DNA of 64,000 bases, taken from contig CAVYGS010000001.1 of the NCBI GenBank assembly GCA_963768185.1, positions 372,001 to 436,000 on the forward strand, in the 5' to 3' direction. Of this stretch, positions 35,749-44,098 are shown in pieces (the first letter of the stretch is position 1; every line of letters begins with the position of its first letter). The notes beneath the pieces are model-generated. The model had not been told where the DNA came from. It ran no database searches and saw only the letters and a program-made list of their open reading frames with translations. The position numbers and the translations under genes are program-made. The DNA comes from Palsa-461 sp963768185 (lineage in GTDB: Bacteria > Actinomycetota > Acidimicrobiia > Acidimicrobiales > RAAP-2).

Positions 35749-37073
35749 GTGACCTGCGCGCGCCGGAGGGGGTTTCCATCCAGGGTGGTCGGCGACTCGA
35801 GGGGGTCGTCCGAACCCCGGGCGACAAGTCGATCTCGCACCGGGCCCTTCTCATCGGCGCGCTCGCCGTCGGCACCAGCCGGGTGCGAGGCCTGTCCGAC
35901 GGCGACGACGTGGCGCGCACCGCCCGGGCGGTCCAGGCCATGGGCGCCACGGTGTCTCGAGAGGCGACCCAAGTGGTGATCGAAGGGGGGCGCGGGGCAC
36001 TGCGGGCGCCCAATCAACTCGAGTGCGGCAACTCCGGCACCTCCATGCGGCTCCTCGCCGGCGTCGTCGCGAGCTTCCCCTGGACCACGACGCTCACCGG
36101 TGACGCATCGCTCTCGGAGCGGCCCATGGACCGGATCGCCGAGCCGCTCGCTGCCATGGGGGCATCGGTCGAAGGGAACGGCCCGGCCAGGACGCCCCCG
36201 ATCCTCGTGCGCGGTGGTGGCCTACGCGGCATCGAGTGGACGCCGCCCATGGCCAGCGCGCAGGTGAAGTCGGCGATCCTCTTCGCCGGGCTCGACGCCG
36301 ACGGCGACACCGTCGTGCGGGAAGCGGTCGCCACCCGTGCCCATACCGAGGAGATGCTGGCCGCCGCGGGCGCAGAGATCACTGTCGAGCCGTGGGGCGG
36401 CGGGCGCGTGGTGACGGTTCGTCGCTCGTCTCTGTCGGCGATCGACCTGGACGTCCCGGGCGACCCGTCACAGGCCGCGTTCTGGATCGTGGGTGCCTGC
36501 GTCATCCCCGGGAGCCGTCTCGTCGTCGAGCGCGTGTATTCGGGGCCCGATCGGCTGGGTTTCATGGGGGTGCTCGAGCGCATGGGCGCTCCCGTCTCGA
36601 TCGGTGCCCCGAACGGGGACGCCGCGGACTTGACCGCAGCACACTCGGCGCTCAGCGGCACCGACGTGGAGGCCGCCGAGATTCCATCGCTAGACGAGAT
36701 ACCTGCCCTCAGCGTGGCGGCGACGGCCGCGAGCGGCACCACGACCTTTCGGGACGTGTCCGAGCTGACGGTCAAGGAAATTGACCGCCTGGCGGCGACC
36801 ATCGCGCTGGTGGAGGCCTGCGGGGGAGCGGCCAGGGCCGAGGGGAACCACCTCGTCATCGAGGGCGCCGGGGCCATCGGCCCGGGACCGGTCCGCTTCG
36901 ACAGCGGCGGCGACCACCGGCTGGCCATGGCCGGGCTGGTGGCCGCGCTGGCCAGCCCCGGCGGCGGCGCGATCAGCGGGGTCCGCTCGGTGGACACCAG
37001 CTACCCGGCCTTTCTCGCCGACCTGGAGGCCCTGGCAGGCGCCGGGGCCTGGGCCCCGGCCGACCGACGATGA
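35745..37073 (+). CDS. aroA: 3-phosphoshikimate 1-carboxyvinyltransferase (EPSP synthase)
   Basis: The sixth enzyme of the shikimate pathway, 442 residues, a two-domain inside-out barrel. PGDKSISHRALLIGALA holds the phosphate-binding Lys/Ser. Other parts are LSDGDDVARTARAVQAMGA, ECGNSGTSMRLL, LSERPMDRIAEPLAAMGA, PPMASAQVKSAILFAGL, DVPGDPSQAAFW, SLDEIPALSVAA and LTVKEIDRLAA. The overall pattern is nearer to class II enzymes than to the E. coli type, yet it has Gly in GNSGTS where the glyphosate-tolerant CP4 enzyme has Ala, so tolerance is not predicted. The GTG start overlaps the tyrA stop, and the stop overlaps the cmk ATG. The frame is intact. Confidence 0.95.
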   Translation: MSDLRAPEGVSIQGGRRLEGVVRTPGDKSISHRALLIGALAVGTSRVRGLSDGDDVARTARAVQAMGATVSREATQVVIEGGRGALRAPNQLECGNSGTSMRLLAGVVASFPWTTTLTGDASLSERPMDRIAEPLAAMGASVEGNGPARTPPILVRGGGLRGIEWTPPMASAQVKSAILFAGLDADGDTVVREAVATRAHTEEMLAAAGAEITVEPWGGGRVVTVRRSSLSAIDLDVPGDPSQAAFWIVGACVIPGSRLVVERVYSGPDRLGFMGVLERMGAPVSIGAPNGDAADLTAAHSALSGTDVEAAEIPSLDEIPALSVAATAASGTTTFRDVSELTVKEIDRLAATIALVEACGGAARAEGNHLVIEGAGAIGPGPVRFDSGGDHRLAMAGLVAALASPGGGAISGVRSVDTSYPAFLADLEALAGAGAWAPADRR

Positions 37074-37687
37074 GCGCAGAGCCGCCGCTGATCGCGATCG
37101 ACGGGCCGGCCGGAGCCGGCAAGTCGACGGTGTCGCGGGCCGTCGCGGCGCGGCTCGGCCTCGACCGTCTCGACACCGGGGCGATGTACCGCTCCATCGC
37201 CTGGCAGGCCCTTCAAGACGGTGTGGACCCAGCGGACGACCCGACGGTGGCCAAGATCGCGGCCTCCGCCGTGATCGAGGTCGGCGTCACGGTAACCATG
37301 AACGGCCACGACGTGACCAAGGAGATCCGCACGCCCGAGGTCAGCCGGGCGGTCTCGATCGTCGCCGCCAACCCCGAGGTCCGGCGGGAGCTCGTGAAGC
37401 GCCAGCGCGCCTGGGCCGAGGGCCGCCGCGGCGGCGTCGTCGAGGGGCGCGACATCGGCTCGGTCGTGTTCCCGCACGCCTCGCTCAAGGTGTTCTTGAC
37501 CGCGTCGGCCGACGAGCGGGCGCGACGCCGCGGCCACGACGAGTCGCCGGCCGGCGTGGCCCGTCGCGACCGTCTCGACTCCACCCGCGAGGCGTCGCCC
37601 CTCGTCTCGGCCCCCGACGCGCACGTCCTCGACACGACCGGGCGCAGCGTCGAGGATGTCGTCGAGGAGGTGCTCTCGTGGCTGTGA
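37070..37687 (+). CDS. cmk: Cytidylate kinase
   Basis: A 205-residue (d)CMP kinase. The P-loop is IAIDGPAGAGKSTVSRAVAARLG, followed by the CMP-binding LDTGAMYRSIAW, the insert domain (about 60-130), the conserved VVEGRDIGSVVFPHASLKVFLTAS, and a lid with RRR and RRDRLDSTREASPL. The end is VLDTTGRSVEDVVEEVLSWL. It is somewhat shorter than E. coli Cmk but all motifs are present. The ATG overlaps the aroA stop, and the stop overlaps the GTG of the acyltransferase gene, keeping the conserved aroA-cmk-plsC order. Confidence 0.95.
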   Translation: MSAEPPLIAIDGPAGAGKSTVSRAVAARLGLDRLDTGAMYRSIAWQALQDGVDPADDPTVAKIAASAVIEVGVTVTMNGHDVTKEIRTPEVSRAVSIVAANPEVRRELVKRQRAWAEGRRGGVVEGRDIGSVVFPHASLKVFLTASADERARRRGHDESPAGVARRDRLDSTREASPLVSAPDAHVLDTTGRSVEDVVEEVLSWL

Positions 37688-38424
37688 GCCCGACCCCCGA
37701 ACACCAAGCAGAGCCACCAGTGCCCGAGGAGGATCACGAGCCCTCGCGGCGCGGGGCGACGTTCCGCATCGACCCGCGGCGATCCCTCTTCTACCGGGTC
37801 TGCCGCAATCTCCTGGTCGGCATCCTGTTGGTCTGGTTCCGCCCCCGGGTGCGCGGGAAGGGCAACGTCCCGCTCGAAGGCCCCGCCATCATCGCCCCGG
37901 TGCACCGCTCCAATCTCGATTTCGCGTTCACGCCGTTCCTCACGCGACGCAAGCTCTTCTTCATGGCCAAGGAGGAGCTGTGGAACTCCCGCCGCTTCGG
38001 CCGCCTGCTCGAGATCTGGGGGGTATTCCCGGTGCATCGCACGGGCGCCGATCGCGAGTCGGTCAAGCGCGCCGAGGAGGTGCTGCACCGCGGCGAGCTC
38101 CTCGTGATGTTCCCCGAGGGATCGCGGCGTTACGGCGAAACGGTCGAGGAGCTCTTGGAGGGTGTGGCCTTCCTGTCGATCCGCACCGGTGCGCCGATCG
38201 TCCCGGTCGGGATCTCCGGCTCCGAGCGATCGATGCCCAGGGGCTCGGCGGTCCCCAAGCCCATCGGCATCACCGTCTCGGTCGGGGAGCCGATCGAGCC
38301 CGAGTCACGCAGCGCCGGGGGGCGCGTGGCCCGCAGCCAGGTGCACCGGCTGAGCGCGACGTTGCAGGAACGCCTCCAGGCCGCCTACGACGACGCGGCG
38401 CGCTCGAGGGACCCGCTCCGAGCG
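37684..38424 (+). CDS. plsC: 1-acylglycerol-3-phosphate O-acyltransferase (PlsC family), 3' end uncertain
   Basis: About 245 residues. A charged N-terminal leader (about 1-40) precedes a membrane helix (VCRNLLVGILLVWF) and the acyltransferase motifs: block I HRSNLDFAF (the HX4D catalytic pair), block II GVFPVHRTGAD, block III FPEGSRRYGE and block IV APIVPVGISGSE. It makes phosphatidic acid at the membrane. GTG 37684 overlaps the cmk stop (GTGA). No stop codon occurs in frame where the family ends (after LSATLQERLQAAYDDAA); the frame stays open far into the opposite-strand gene. An indel near 38400 is suspected and the end given is an estimate. Confidence 0.82.
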
Positions 38425-39219
38425 TTCGCGCAGCCAGGTCCGGACGACAACGCCCGTGTAGCGGAACCCGAAGAAGAGGTTGGAGCCCTTCTTAGAGGAA
38501 CCCGAAGCCCGCGGGCGCCACACCGTCGGACGCTCGGTGACCCGCCAGCCCCTCGAGATCGCGGTGATGAGCAGCTCGGACGTCTGGTATTGGCGCTGCT
38601 GGAGCCGGTCGACCACGTCGGCCAAGAGCTCCGTCTTGAGGGCGCGGAAACCGTTCGAGGTGTCGGTGAGGTGCGAACCGGTCAGCCGGTTCATGATCCA
38701 GGCGAAGACGACCACCCCGGCCCGACGGACCTGATCGCTGGTCTCGTCCACCCCGAGCCGCCGCGAGGCGACAACGAAGTCGGCGCTGTCGTCGACGAGG
38801 GGCTCGAGCATGACCGCCAGCTCGCCCGGGTCGTTCTGTCCGTCGGCGTCCAGGGTGACCACGTACCGGGCGCCCCCGTCGATGCACAGGCGGTAGCCGA
38901 CCTGCAGCGCGACCCCGTGGCCCACGTTGGTCGGCAGCACGCAGGTCATCGCCCCCGAGTCGATCGAGATCTTGGCCGTCGCGTCCTTGCCGCCGTCGAC
39001 GATGACGAGCGGTGCGACCGGGAGCCCCAAGGCCTCGACGGGGACGGCCTTCAGCACGTCGCCGATGTTGTCGGCTTCCTCATAGGCGCAGATGAGAGCG
39101 ACGACCGGGGTCAGTTTCGCGGCGGGGTAGCGGGCCCCGAAATCGCGCAGCCCCTCATCGACGACGAAGCGCTCGAGTCTCTCGACCCGGCGCTGCTCGC
39201 GGTGCGGGGCACGTGCCAT
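38305..39219 (-). CDS. Family 2 glycosyltransferase, dolichyl-phosphate-mannose synthase-like; C-terminus uncertain
   Basis: A GT2 enzyme of up to 304 residues, probably about 265. Motifs: VVALICAYEEADNIGDVL (nucleotide strand), LVIVDGGKDATAK, VGHGVALQVGYRL, and VVTLDADGQNDPGEL, the DAD metal site with the N-D-P-x-E continuation of polyprenyl-phosphate hexose synthases. Later parts are TSNGFRALKTELL and YQTSELLITAISRGWRV. The protein should end near YTGVVVRTWLR. The last 40 codons as read are Arg-rich and lie antisense to plsC, which suggests a lost stop near 38420. It probably makes polyprenyl-phosphate sugar or extends a surface glycan. The HD-domain gene lies upstream in the same direction. 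Confidence 0.75.
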   Translation of the reverse strand: MARAPHREQRRVERLERFVVDEGLRDFGARYPAAKLTPVVALICAYEEADNIGDVLKAVPVEALGLPVAPLVIVDGGKDATAKISIDSGAMTCVLPTNVGHGVALQVGYRLCIDGGARYVVTLDADGQNDPGELAVMLEPLVDDSADFVVASRRLGVDETSDQVRRAGVVVFAWIMNRLTGSHLTDTSNGFRALKTELLADVVDRLQQRQYQTSELLITAISRGWRVTERPTVWRPRASGSSKKGSNLFFGFRYTGVVVRTWLRERSERVPRARRVVVGGLEAFLQRRAQPVHLAAGHAPPGAA

Positions 39220-39242
39220 CGCAGCCGGTCTCGGTGCCCGTC

Positions 39243-39815
39243 TCAGAGCGAGCGGGGTCGAGCGAAGACCTCCCGGACCATCGGCTCGAAGTGCTCCAGG
39301 GGCTGGGTCGGGTAGTCGGGGTCGAAGCTCGTCTGGTCCCAGTCGTCGGCGAACCGCTCGGCCAGCTCGTACCAGGGCTCACCTTGGTGGGAGCGGCGCA
39401 GGTCGGGGTCCATCTCGAAGTACCCGTAGTAGTGGCGGCCCTGGAAGTCCTGGTGGACCTGGATCACCCGATAGACGTCCTCGGACACATAGGGCTTCAG
39501 CATCTCGGCCGCGATCTTCGGGTGGTTGCTCACCGAGACCGCCTTGCCCATGTCGTGACACAGGCTGGCCACGATCATCTCGGTCTCCGCGCCGGCCTCC
39601 TCGGCCCTCGTCGCGGTCTGGAGCGAATGGGTCAGCTGGTCCACGGCGAACCCGTCGGTGATCTCGGCCAACGAACGGAGGAGGGCGAGCACCCGCTCGG
39701 CCACCCTCGGCTGGTTGGTCGCCGTCTCGATCGCGATCGTCTGCCACTGCTCGGCGGTCGACTCATCCATGCGGGTGAAGCTCTGCTGGTCGATCCGGGC
39801 GTCGGTGCTGGTCAT
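39243..39815 (-). CDS. HD-domain phosphohydrolase-like protein
   Basis: A 190-residue soluble protein. The HD signature is IVASLCHDMGKAVSVSNHP, preceded by a helix with His (QLTHSLQTATRAEEAGAE) that supplies the first metal ligand, and followed by VHQDFQGRHYYGYF. This pattern resembles PhnZ/MIOX-type mixed-valent iron oxygenases of the HD superfamily as well as simple phosphohydrolases. The C-terminus is acidic (FDPDYPTQPLEHFEPM), suiting a metal pocket lid. ATG 39815 is chosen, since upstream sequence is not protein-like. It lies downstream of ispH, 55 bp away, in the same direction. The substrate is unknown. Confidence 0.7.
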   Translation of the reverse strand: MTSTDARIDQQSFTRMDESTAEQWQTIAIETATNQPRVAERVLALLRSLAEITDGFAVDQLTHSLQTATRAEEAGAETEMIVASLCHDMGKAVSVSNHPKIAAEMLKPYVSEDVYRVIQVHQDFQGRHYYGYFEMDPDLRRSHQGEPWYELAERFADDWDQTSFDPDYPTQPLEHFEPMVREVFARPRSL

Positions 39816-39870
39816 GGTGCGTGTCCTCCGGTCTGCCATTCTCCCACTGCGGCCCCGGCGGGTCGATTCG

Positions 39871-40920
39871 TCAGACGGCCAGGGCCTCGAGCACGTCGGC
39901 CGCCGAGACACTGCGGTCGCCCGCCGCGGGGTCCGCCTCGGTGGGGGTCGGTCCCCGGCCCGACAAGAGGCCCACGGTCGTGGCCAGGGCCCGGAGGAGC
40001 TCGCGCAGCTCGGGCGGCGGTGGAAAGTACTCGTCCTCGGTGGTCACATGCACGAGTTCGACGCCGTCGCGGGGCGCCAGGGCGGCCACGACCGCCTCCA
40101 CCAGCTGCTCGGGGGCGGACGCGCCGGCGGTCACCCCGACGACGCCTTCGAGGTCGCTCGGCAGCTCGTCGGGGCCGTCGACCCGGATGACCCGCGGACA
40201 GCCCGAAGCGGTCGCCACCTTCTCCAACGCGACGGTGTTCGACGAGTTGGCCGAGCCGATGACGACGACGGCGTCGACCCGGGTCGCGAGCTCCCGCAGC
40301 GCGGCCTGTCGGTTGGTCGTGGCGAAGCACAGGTCGCTGCGCCCAGGCAGCCACAGCGCGGGAAAGCGCTCGAGGGCCGCCTCCATGAGGCCCCGCCACT
40401 CGTCGTGGCTGAGCGTGGTCTGCGCCAGTAGTGCGACGGGGGTGTCGGGGTCGAGCTCGTCGAGCACCGACAGGTTGGACTCCTCCTCGATGAGGTGCAC
40501 GGCCTCGGGCGCGACCGCCATCGTGCCCACCGCCTCCTCGTGGCCGGCGTGGCCGACGTAGAGGACCTGGTAGCCCTTCTTGGAGCGCATCTTCAGCTCG
40601 TGGTGGACCTTGGTCACGAGCGGGCACACCGCATCGACCATGAGGCCGGCCCGGCCGCGGGCTTCCTCAACTACGGCGGGGGCGGTGCCGTGGGCGCTGA
40701 GCATGAGCGGGGCACCGGCGGGGACCTCGGCCACGTCGTCGACGAACACCACGCCCAGGTTGCGGAACTCCTCGACGACCAGCTGGTTGTGGACGATCTC
40801 GTGGTAGCAGTAGACGGGCGGCTCGAAGACCCGGACCATCCAGGCCAGGGCCTTGATCGCCTTCTCCACCCCGGCGCAGAATCCTCGCGGTTCGGCCAGA
40901 AGCACCTTGTCGACGCGCAT
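39871..40920 (-). CDS. ispH: 4-hydroxy-3-methylbut-2-enyl diphosphate reductase
   Basis: The last enzyme of the MEP pathway, making IPP and DMAPP; 349 residues with an oxygen-sensitive 4Fe-4S cluster. The three cluster Cys are in PRGFCAGVEKA (Cys15), VDAVCPLVTKVH and SDLCFATTNRQ. Substrate-binding motifs include LSAHGTAP, GHAGHEEAVGT, VIGSANSSNT and GVTAGASAPE. The C-terminal extension of about 35 residues after LLRAL is variable and Pro/Gly-rich. The ATG is fixed by a TAGCCT element 7 nt upstream. It is transcribed divergently from the DUF512 gene across an 87-bp gap. Confidence 0.95.
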   Translation of the reverse strand: MRVDKVLLAEPRGFCAGVEKAIKALAWMVRVFEPPVYCYHEIVHNQLVVEEFRNLGVVFVDDVAEVPAGAPLMLSAHGTAPAVVEEARGRAGLMVDAVCPLVTKVHHELKMRSKKGYQVLYVGHAGHEEAVGTMAVAPEAVHLIEEESNLSVLDELDPDTPVALLAQTTLSHDEWRGLMEAALERFPALWLPGRSDLCFATTNRQAALRELATRVDAVVVIGSANSSNTVALEKVATASGCPRVIRVDGPDELPSDLEGVVGVTAGASAPEQLVEAVVAALAPRDGVELVHVTTEDEYFPPPPELRELLRALATTVGLLSGRGPTPTEADPAAGDRSVSAADVLEALAV

Positions 40921-40927
40921 CGTCGCC

Positions 40928-40933
40928 AGGCTA
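40928..40933 (-). promoter_or_regulatory. Near-leaderless -10 element (TAGCCT) of ispH
   Basis: Minus-strand TAGCCT matches TANNNT and ends 7 nt before the ispH ATG at 40920. The divergent DUF512 gene has an identical hexamer at 40996-41001. Confidence 0.45.
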
Positions 40934-40995
40934 CCGGGACCATCTCGGGGACCGACTGCTGGGCGCGGCGTCGAGGGGGAGCCAGCCCACCCCGG

Positions 40996-41001
40996 TAGCC
41001 T
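40996..41001 (+). promoter_or_regulatory. Leaderless-type -10 element (TAGCCT) of the DUF512 gene
   Basis: TAGCCT is followed by 6 nt and ATG 41008. It pairs with the same hexamer in the opposite orientation for ispH, giving a compact divergent promoter region. Confidence 0.5.
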
Positions 41002-41007
41002 GGGACG

Positions 41008-42369
41008 ATGTCGGCCCCCAAGGTGATGGCCCTCCTGGAGGGCTCACCGGCGGCGGCGGCCGGGTTCATGGTGGGCGACGAGCTTCTCTCCTTGAACGGC
41101 GAGCAGCCGCGCGACGTCATCGAGTACCAGCAGCTGGTCGACGCGGCGCGCCTCGACGTCGTCGTGCGCCGGCCGGGGGCGGGACTCGACCGGCGGATCC
41201 GGGTGGTGAAGGACGCCGGTCAGCCGCTCGGCATCGAGGTCTCGGCGGCCGTCTTCGACCGGGTCCGGACCTGTGACAACCACTGCGCCTTCTGCTTCAT
41301 CTACCAGTTGCCCAAGGGCATGCGGAAGAGCCTGTACCTGAAGGACGACGACTACCGGCTCTCTTTCTTGTACGGGAACTTCACCACGCTGACGCGATTC
41401 ACCGAGCTCGACGCCGAGCGGGTGATCACCGAGCGGCTCGGACCCCTGTTCGTCTCGATCCACGCGACCGACCCCGCCGTGCGGGCCGCCATGCTGCGCA
41501 ACCCGCGTGGAGCGACGAGCCTGCGGTGGTTGCGGGTGTTGCTGGACGCCGGCATCGAGGTGCACGGCCAGGTGGTGGTCTGCCCGGGCGTGAACGACGG
41601 GGCGGTCCTCGAGGACACGATGGTCGGGATCCTCGACGAGTACGCCGAGATGGCCTCGGTCGGCGTCGTCCCGCTCGGGCTCAGCCGATTCTCGAAAGAG
41701 CCCGAGATGCGCCCGCACACGACCGCCGAGGCCGCCGACGTGCTCGACGCCGTCACTCGCGCCCAGGAGTTCTCCCGATCGCTGCTCGGCCGACGCCTCG
41801 TCTTCGCCTCCGACGAGTACTACCTCATGGCGGGCCGGCCGTTCCCCGAGGCCGACGCGTACGAGGGCTATCCGCAGCACGAGAACGGGATCGGCATGGT
41901 GCGCGCCTTCGAGGCGGCGTTCGCCGGCGACGTGTGCTCCGCCCACGGGGTCCGCCCGGGCTTCTTCGCCTGGGTCGACGGTGCCCCGCCCGCCGGCTAC
42001 CGGGCCCGTCGGGCCGAGCCGACGCCCCGGGGGAGCGCCGAGGTGCCGATCGCCCTGATCACCGGCACATTCGGCGCCGAGGTGCTCACCCCGCTCCTGG
42101 CCGACCAGGAGCGCGACGTGCGGGTCGTGACGGTGGAGAACCGGTTCTTCGGCGGGACCATCGGGGTCGCCGGGCTGCTCACCGCAGCCGATGTGGCCCG
42201 GGCACTTGCCGACGAGCCCGAGGGCCACCGCTACCTCTTGCCCGACGCGTGCCTCTCCAAGGAAACGTTCCTCGACGGGGGCACGCTGGCCGACCTCCCG
42301 CGCCCGGTCGAGGTGGTACCCACCGACGGCCTCTCGTTGCGGCGCGCGCTGGACGGAGCCCTCCGATGA
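41008..42369 (+). CDS. Radical SAM protein with PDZ-like and DUF512 domains
   Basis: A 453-residue protein found beside der in many bacteria. Residues 1-65 are PDZ-like (VMALLEGSPAAAAGFMVGDELLSLNGEQP). The radical SAM core begins with the 4Fe-4S motif CDNHCAFCFIYQLPKGMRKSLYLKDDD (C-x3-C-x2-C, split here as CDNHCAFC and FIYQLPKG), then FVSIHATDP and VHGQVVVCPGVNDG. The C-terminal DUF512 region has VPLGLSRFSKEPEMRP, VFASDEYYLMAGRPFP, ITGTFGAEVLTPLL and VENRFFGGTIGVAGLLT. The function is not established; the genomic link to der hints at ribosome assembly or RNA modification. The stop overlaps the der ATG. Confidence 0.9.
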   Translation: MSAPKVMALLEGSPAAAAGFMVGDELLSLNGEQPRDVIEYQQLVDAARLDVVVRRPGAGLDRRIRVVKDAGQPLGIEVSAAVFDRVRTCDNHCAFCFIYQLPKGMRKSLYLKDDDYRLSFLYGNFTTLTRFTELDAERVITERLGPLFVSIHATDPAVRAAMLRNPRGATSLRWLRVLLDAGIEVHGQVVVCPGVNDGAVLEDTMVGILDEYAEMASVGVVPLGLSRFSKEPEMRPHTTAEAADVLDAVTRAQEFSRSLLGRRLVFASDEYYLMAGRPFPEADAYEGYPQHENGIGMVRAFEAAFAGDVCSAHGVRPGFFAWVDGAPPAGYRARRAEPTPRGSAEVPIALITGTFGAEVLTPLLADQERDVRVVTVENRFFGGTIGVAGLLTAADVARALADEPEGHRYLLPDACLSKETFLDGGTLADLPRPVEVVPTDGLSLRRALDGALR

Positions 42370-43719
42370 CCGACGCGAGCCCACGGGCCGAGGTCCGCAC
42401 CGAGCGCGGGAGCTCCCGACCGGTCGTGGTCGTCGCCGGTCGACCCAACGTGGGCAAGTCCACCCTGGTCAACCGCATCGTCGGGCACCGGGCGGCGGTG
42501 GTCGAGAGCGAGCCGGGGGTGACCCGCGACTACAAGGCGCTCGAGGCCGAGTGGAACGGCCGGAAGTTCGACCTCGTCGACACCGGGGGCTGGCTCGGTC
42601 GGGGCGACGAGCTCAGCACCAAGGTGTCCCGCCAAGCCGAGCGCGCGGTTGGCCGAGGCCGATGTCGTGCTCATGGTGGCCGACGTCACCGTCGGGTCGA
42701 CCGATGAGGACCTCGACACGGCCCGGCTCATCAAGCGGGTGGGCGTGCCCGCCCTCCTCGTCGCCAACAAGGTCGACGACACCAACCGGGAGACCGCCGC
42801 CTGGGACCTCGTGTCCCTCGGCATGGGGGACCCGTGGCCGGTCAGCGCCTTGCACGGCCGGGGCACCGGCGACCTGCTCGACGAGGTCGTCCGGCTGCTG
42901 CCCGAGCCCGACGGGACCGACGAGGCTGACGACGACACCGCGAGCCAGCCCGACGTGCCCCGCATCGCGCTCGTCGGGCGACCCAACGCCGGCAAGTCCA
43001 CGCTGTTCAACCGTTTGGTGGGGGAGGAGCGCTCCATCGTCCACGACCTGCCGGGGACGACCCGCGACGCCATCGACACCGTCATCGAGACCGCTGACGG
43101 GTCGTTCTGCTTCGTGGACACTGCTGGAATGCGGCGCCCATCGCGCACGGACCAGGGCACCGAGCACCACGCAGTGCTCCGCGCGCTCGACGCACTCGAC
43201 CGTGCCGACATCGCGCTGCTCGTCATCGACGCCACGGTCGGGGCGACCCATCAGGATCAGCGCCTCGCCGAGCGCGTCGGTGCCGCCGGGTGCCCTGCGG
43301 TCGTCGTGCTCAACAAGTGGGACCTGGTCGCGACGGACGAGCGCGACGACGTCCTCGCGGGGGTCGGTGACCGGCTCGCCTTCCTCGGAACGGCGCCGGT
43401 GATCCGCATCTCGGCCAAGACCGGGCGCAATGTGCACAAGGTCCTGCCTGCGGTGCGCGAGGCTGTCGACGCTTATCACACCCGGATACCAACCGGGGCA
43501 CTGAACCGGGCCCTGCGCGACCTGCAGATGAAGCATCCCGCGCCCGGCTCGCGGATCCGCTACGGCGTGCAGGGAGCCTCCGACCCGCCGACGTTCACGC
43601 TGTTCGCCACGGCGCGGATGTCCGCCGACTACCTGCGCTACGTCGAACACCAGCTGCGCGAGCACTTCGACCTCGGGCCCACCCCCATCAAGTTGCGGGT
43701 GCGCATCGGCGGTCGCTGA
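42366..43719 (+). CDS. der: Ribosome biogenesis GTPase Der (EngA), one apparent frameshift
   Basis: A double-GTPase protein needed for 50S assembly, 450 residues after repair. GTPase 1: VVVAGRPNVGKSTLVNRI (G1), GVTRDY (G2) and VDTGGWLG (G3), then a break near 42648 where one extra G shifts the frame, continuing LAEADVVLMVADVTVG and LLVANKVDD (G4). GTPase 2: IALVGRPNAGKSTLFNRLVG, PGTTRDAIDT, VDTAGMRR and VVLNKWDLV. A C-terminal KH-like domain follows (LRDLQMKHPAPGSRIRYGVQ, PTPIKLRVRIGGR). The ATG overlaps the DUF512 gene stop. The small zinc-ribbon gene begins one base after the stop. Confidence 0.95.
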
Positions 43720-43720
43720 G

Positions 43721-43924
43721 GTGGCCTGGTGCGAGGAGTGTGACCGCCTCGTCGAGGACGAGGACCTGAACGAGGAGGGCGCCTGTCCGACGTGCGGCAC
43801 GGTGCTCACCGAGCCCGCACACCGACACGTCCCCTGGACGTTCAAGGCGATGCTCGTCGCCTTCGTGATCTATCTCGGGTACCGCAGCTACCAGGGCATC
43901 ACGTGGATCATCCACCACGTCTGA
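43721..43924 (+). CDS. Small membrane protein with N-terminal zinc ribbon
   Basis: A 67-residue protein: Cys-x2-Cys pairs in WCEECDRL and ACPTCGTVL make a zinc ribbon over the first 30 residues, then one membrane span (FKAMLVAFVIYLGYRSYQG) and a short tail. It starts at GTG 43721, one base after the der stop, so it is almost certainly co-translated. Small ribbon-plus-helix proteins of this kind follow der or similar genes in actinobacteria; their function is unknown. A membrane adaptor or assembly role is possible. Confidence 0.7.
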   Translation: MAWCEECDRLVEDEDLNEEGACPTCGTVLTEPAHRHVPWTFKAMLVAFVIYLGYRSYQGITWIIHHV

Positions 43925-43953
43925 CCCCCCGGCGCCGCCGCCTGGCGCGGCGC

Positions 43954-43959
43954 TACGGT
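43954..43959 (+). promoter_or_regulatory. Leaderless-type -10 element (TACGGT)
   Basis: TACGGT ends 6 nt before ATG 43966, suggesting a leaderless transcript that carries a small ORF and the SDR gene. Confidence 0.4.
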
Positions 43960-43965
43960 GCCTCG

Positions 43966-44098
43966 ATGACCGACATCTGGTGGAGCGACGCGACGGACGA
44001 GGTCGCGCTCGATGGCGAAGGGCGAGGTCAACCGGGTGGCACCGCTGGAAGAGGCCGGGTCCTGGGTCGACCGCCGCCCGAGGGGAAGCGCGTCATGA
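43966..44098 (+). CDS. Possible small protein upstream of the SDR gene (one frameshift assumed)
   Basis: ATG 43966 follows a TANNNT element by 6 nt and reads MTDIWWSDATDEVAL. If one base is removed near 44010 the frame continues GEVNRVAPLEEAGSWVDRR to a TGA at 44096-44098 that overlaps the SDR ATG (ATGA), for 43 residues and 132 nt. As given, the frame runs in phase into the SDR with a low-complexity Gly/Arg/Pro stretch, which is a less likely N-terminus. The coincidence of promoter spacing and ATGA overlap is the only support; no family is recognised. Confidence 0.35.

Noticed and set aside
36781..39315. An 844-residue frame through aroA, cmk, plsC and an antisense gene
   Set aside because: Only the part at about 37684-38424 is protein-like (plsC). 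The rest is shadow of other genes.
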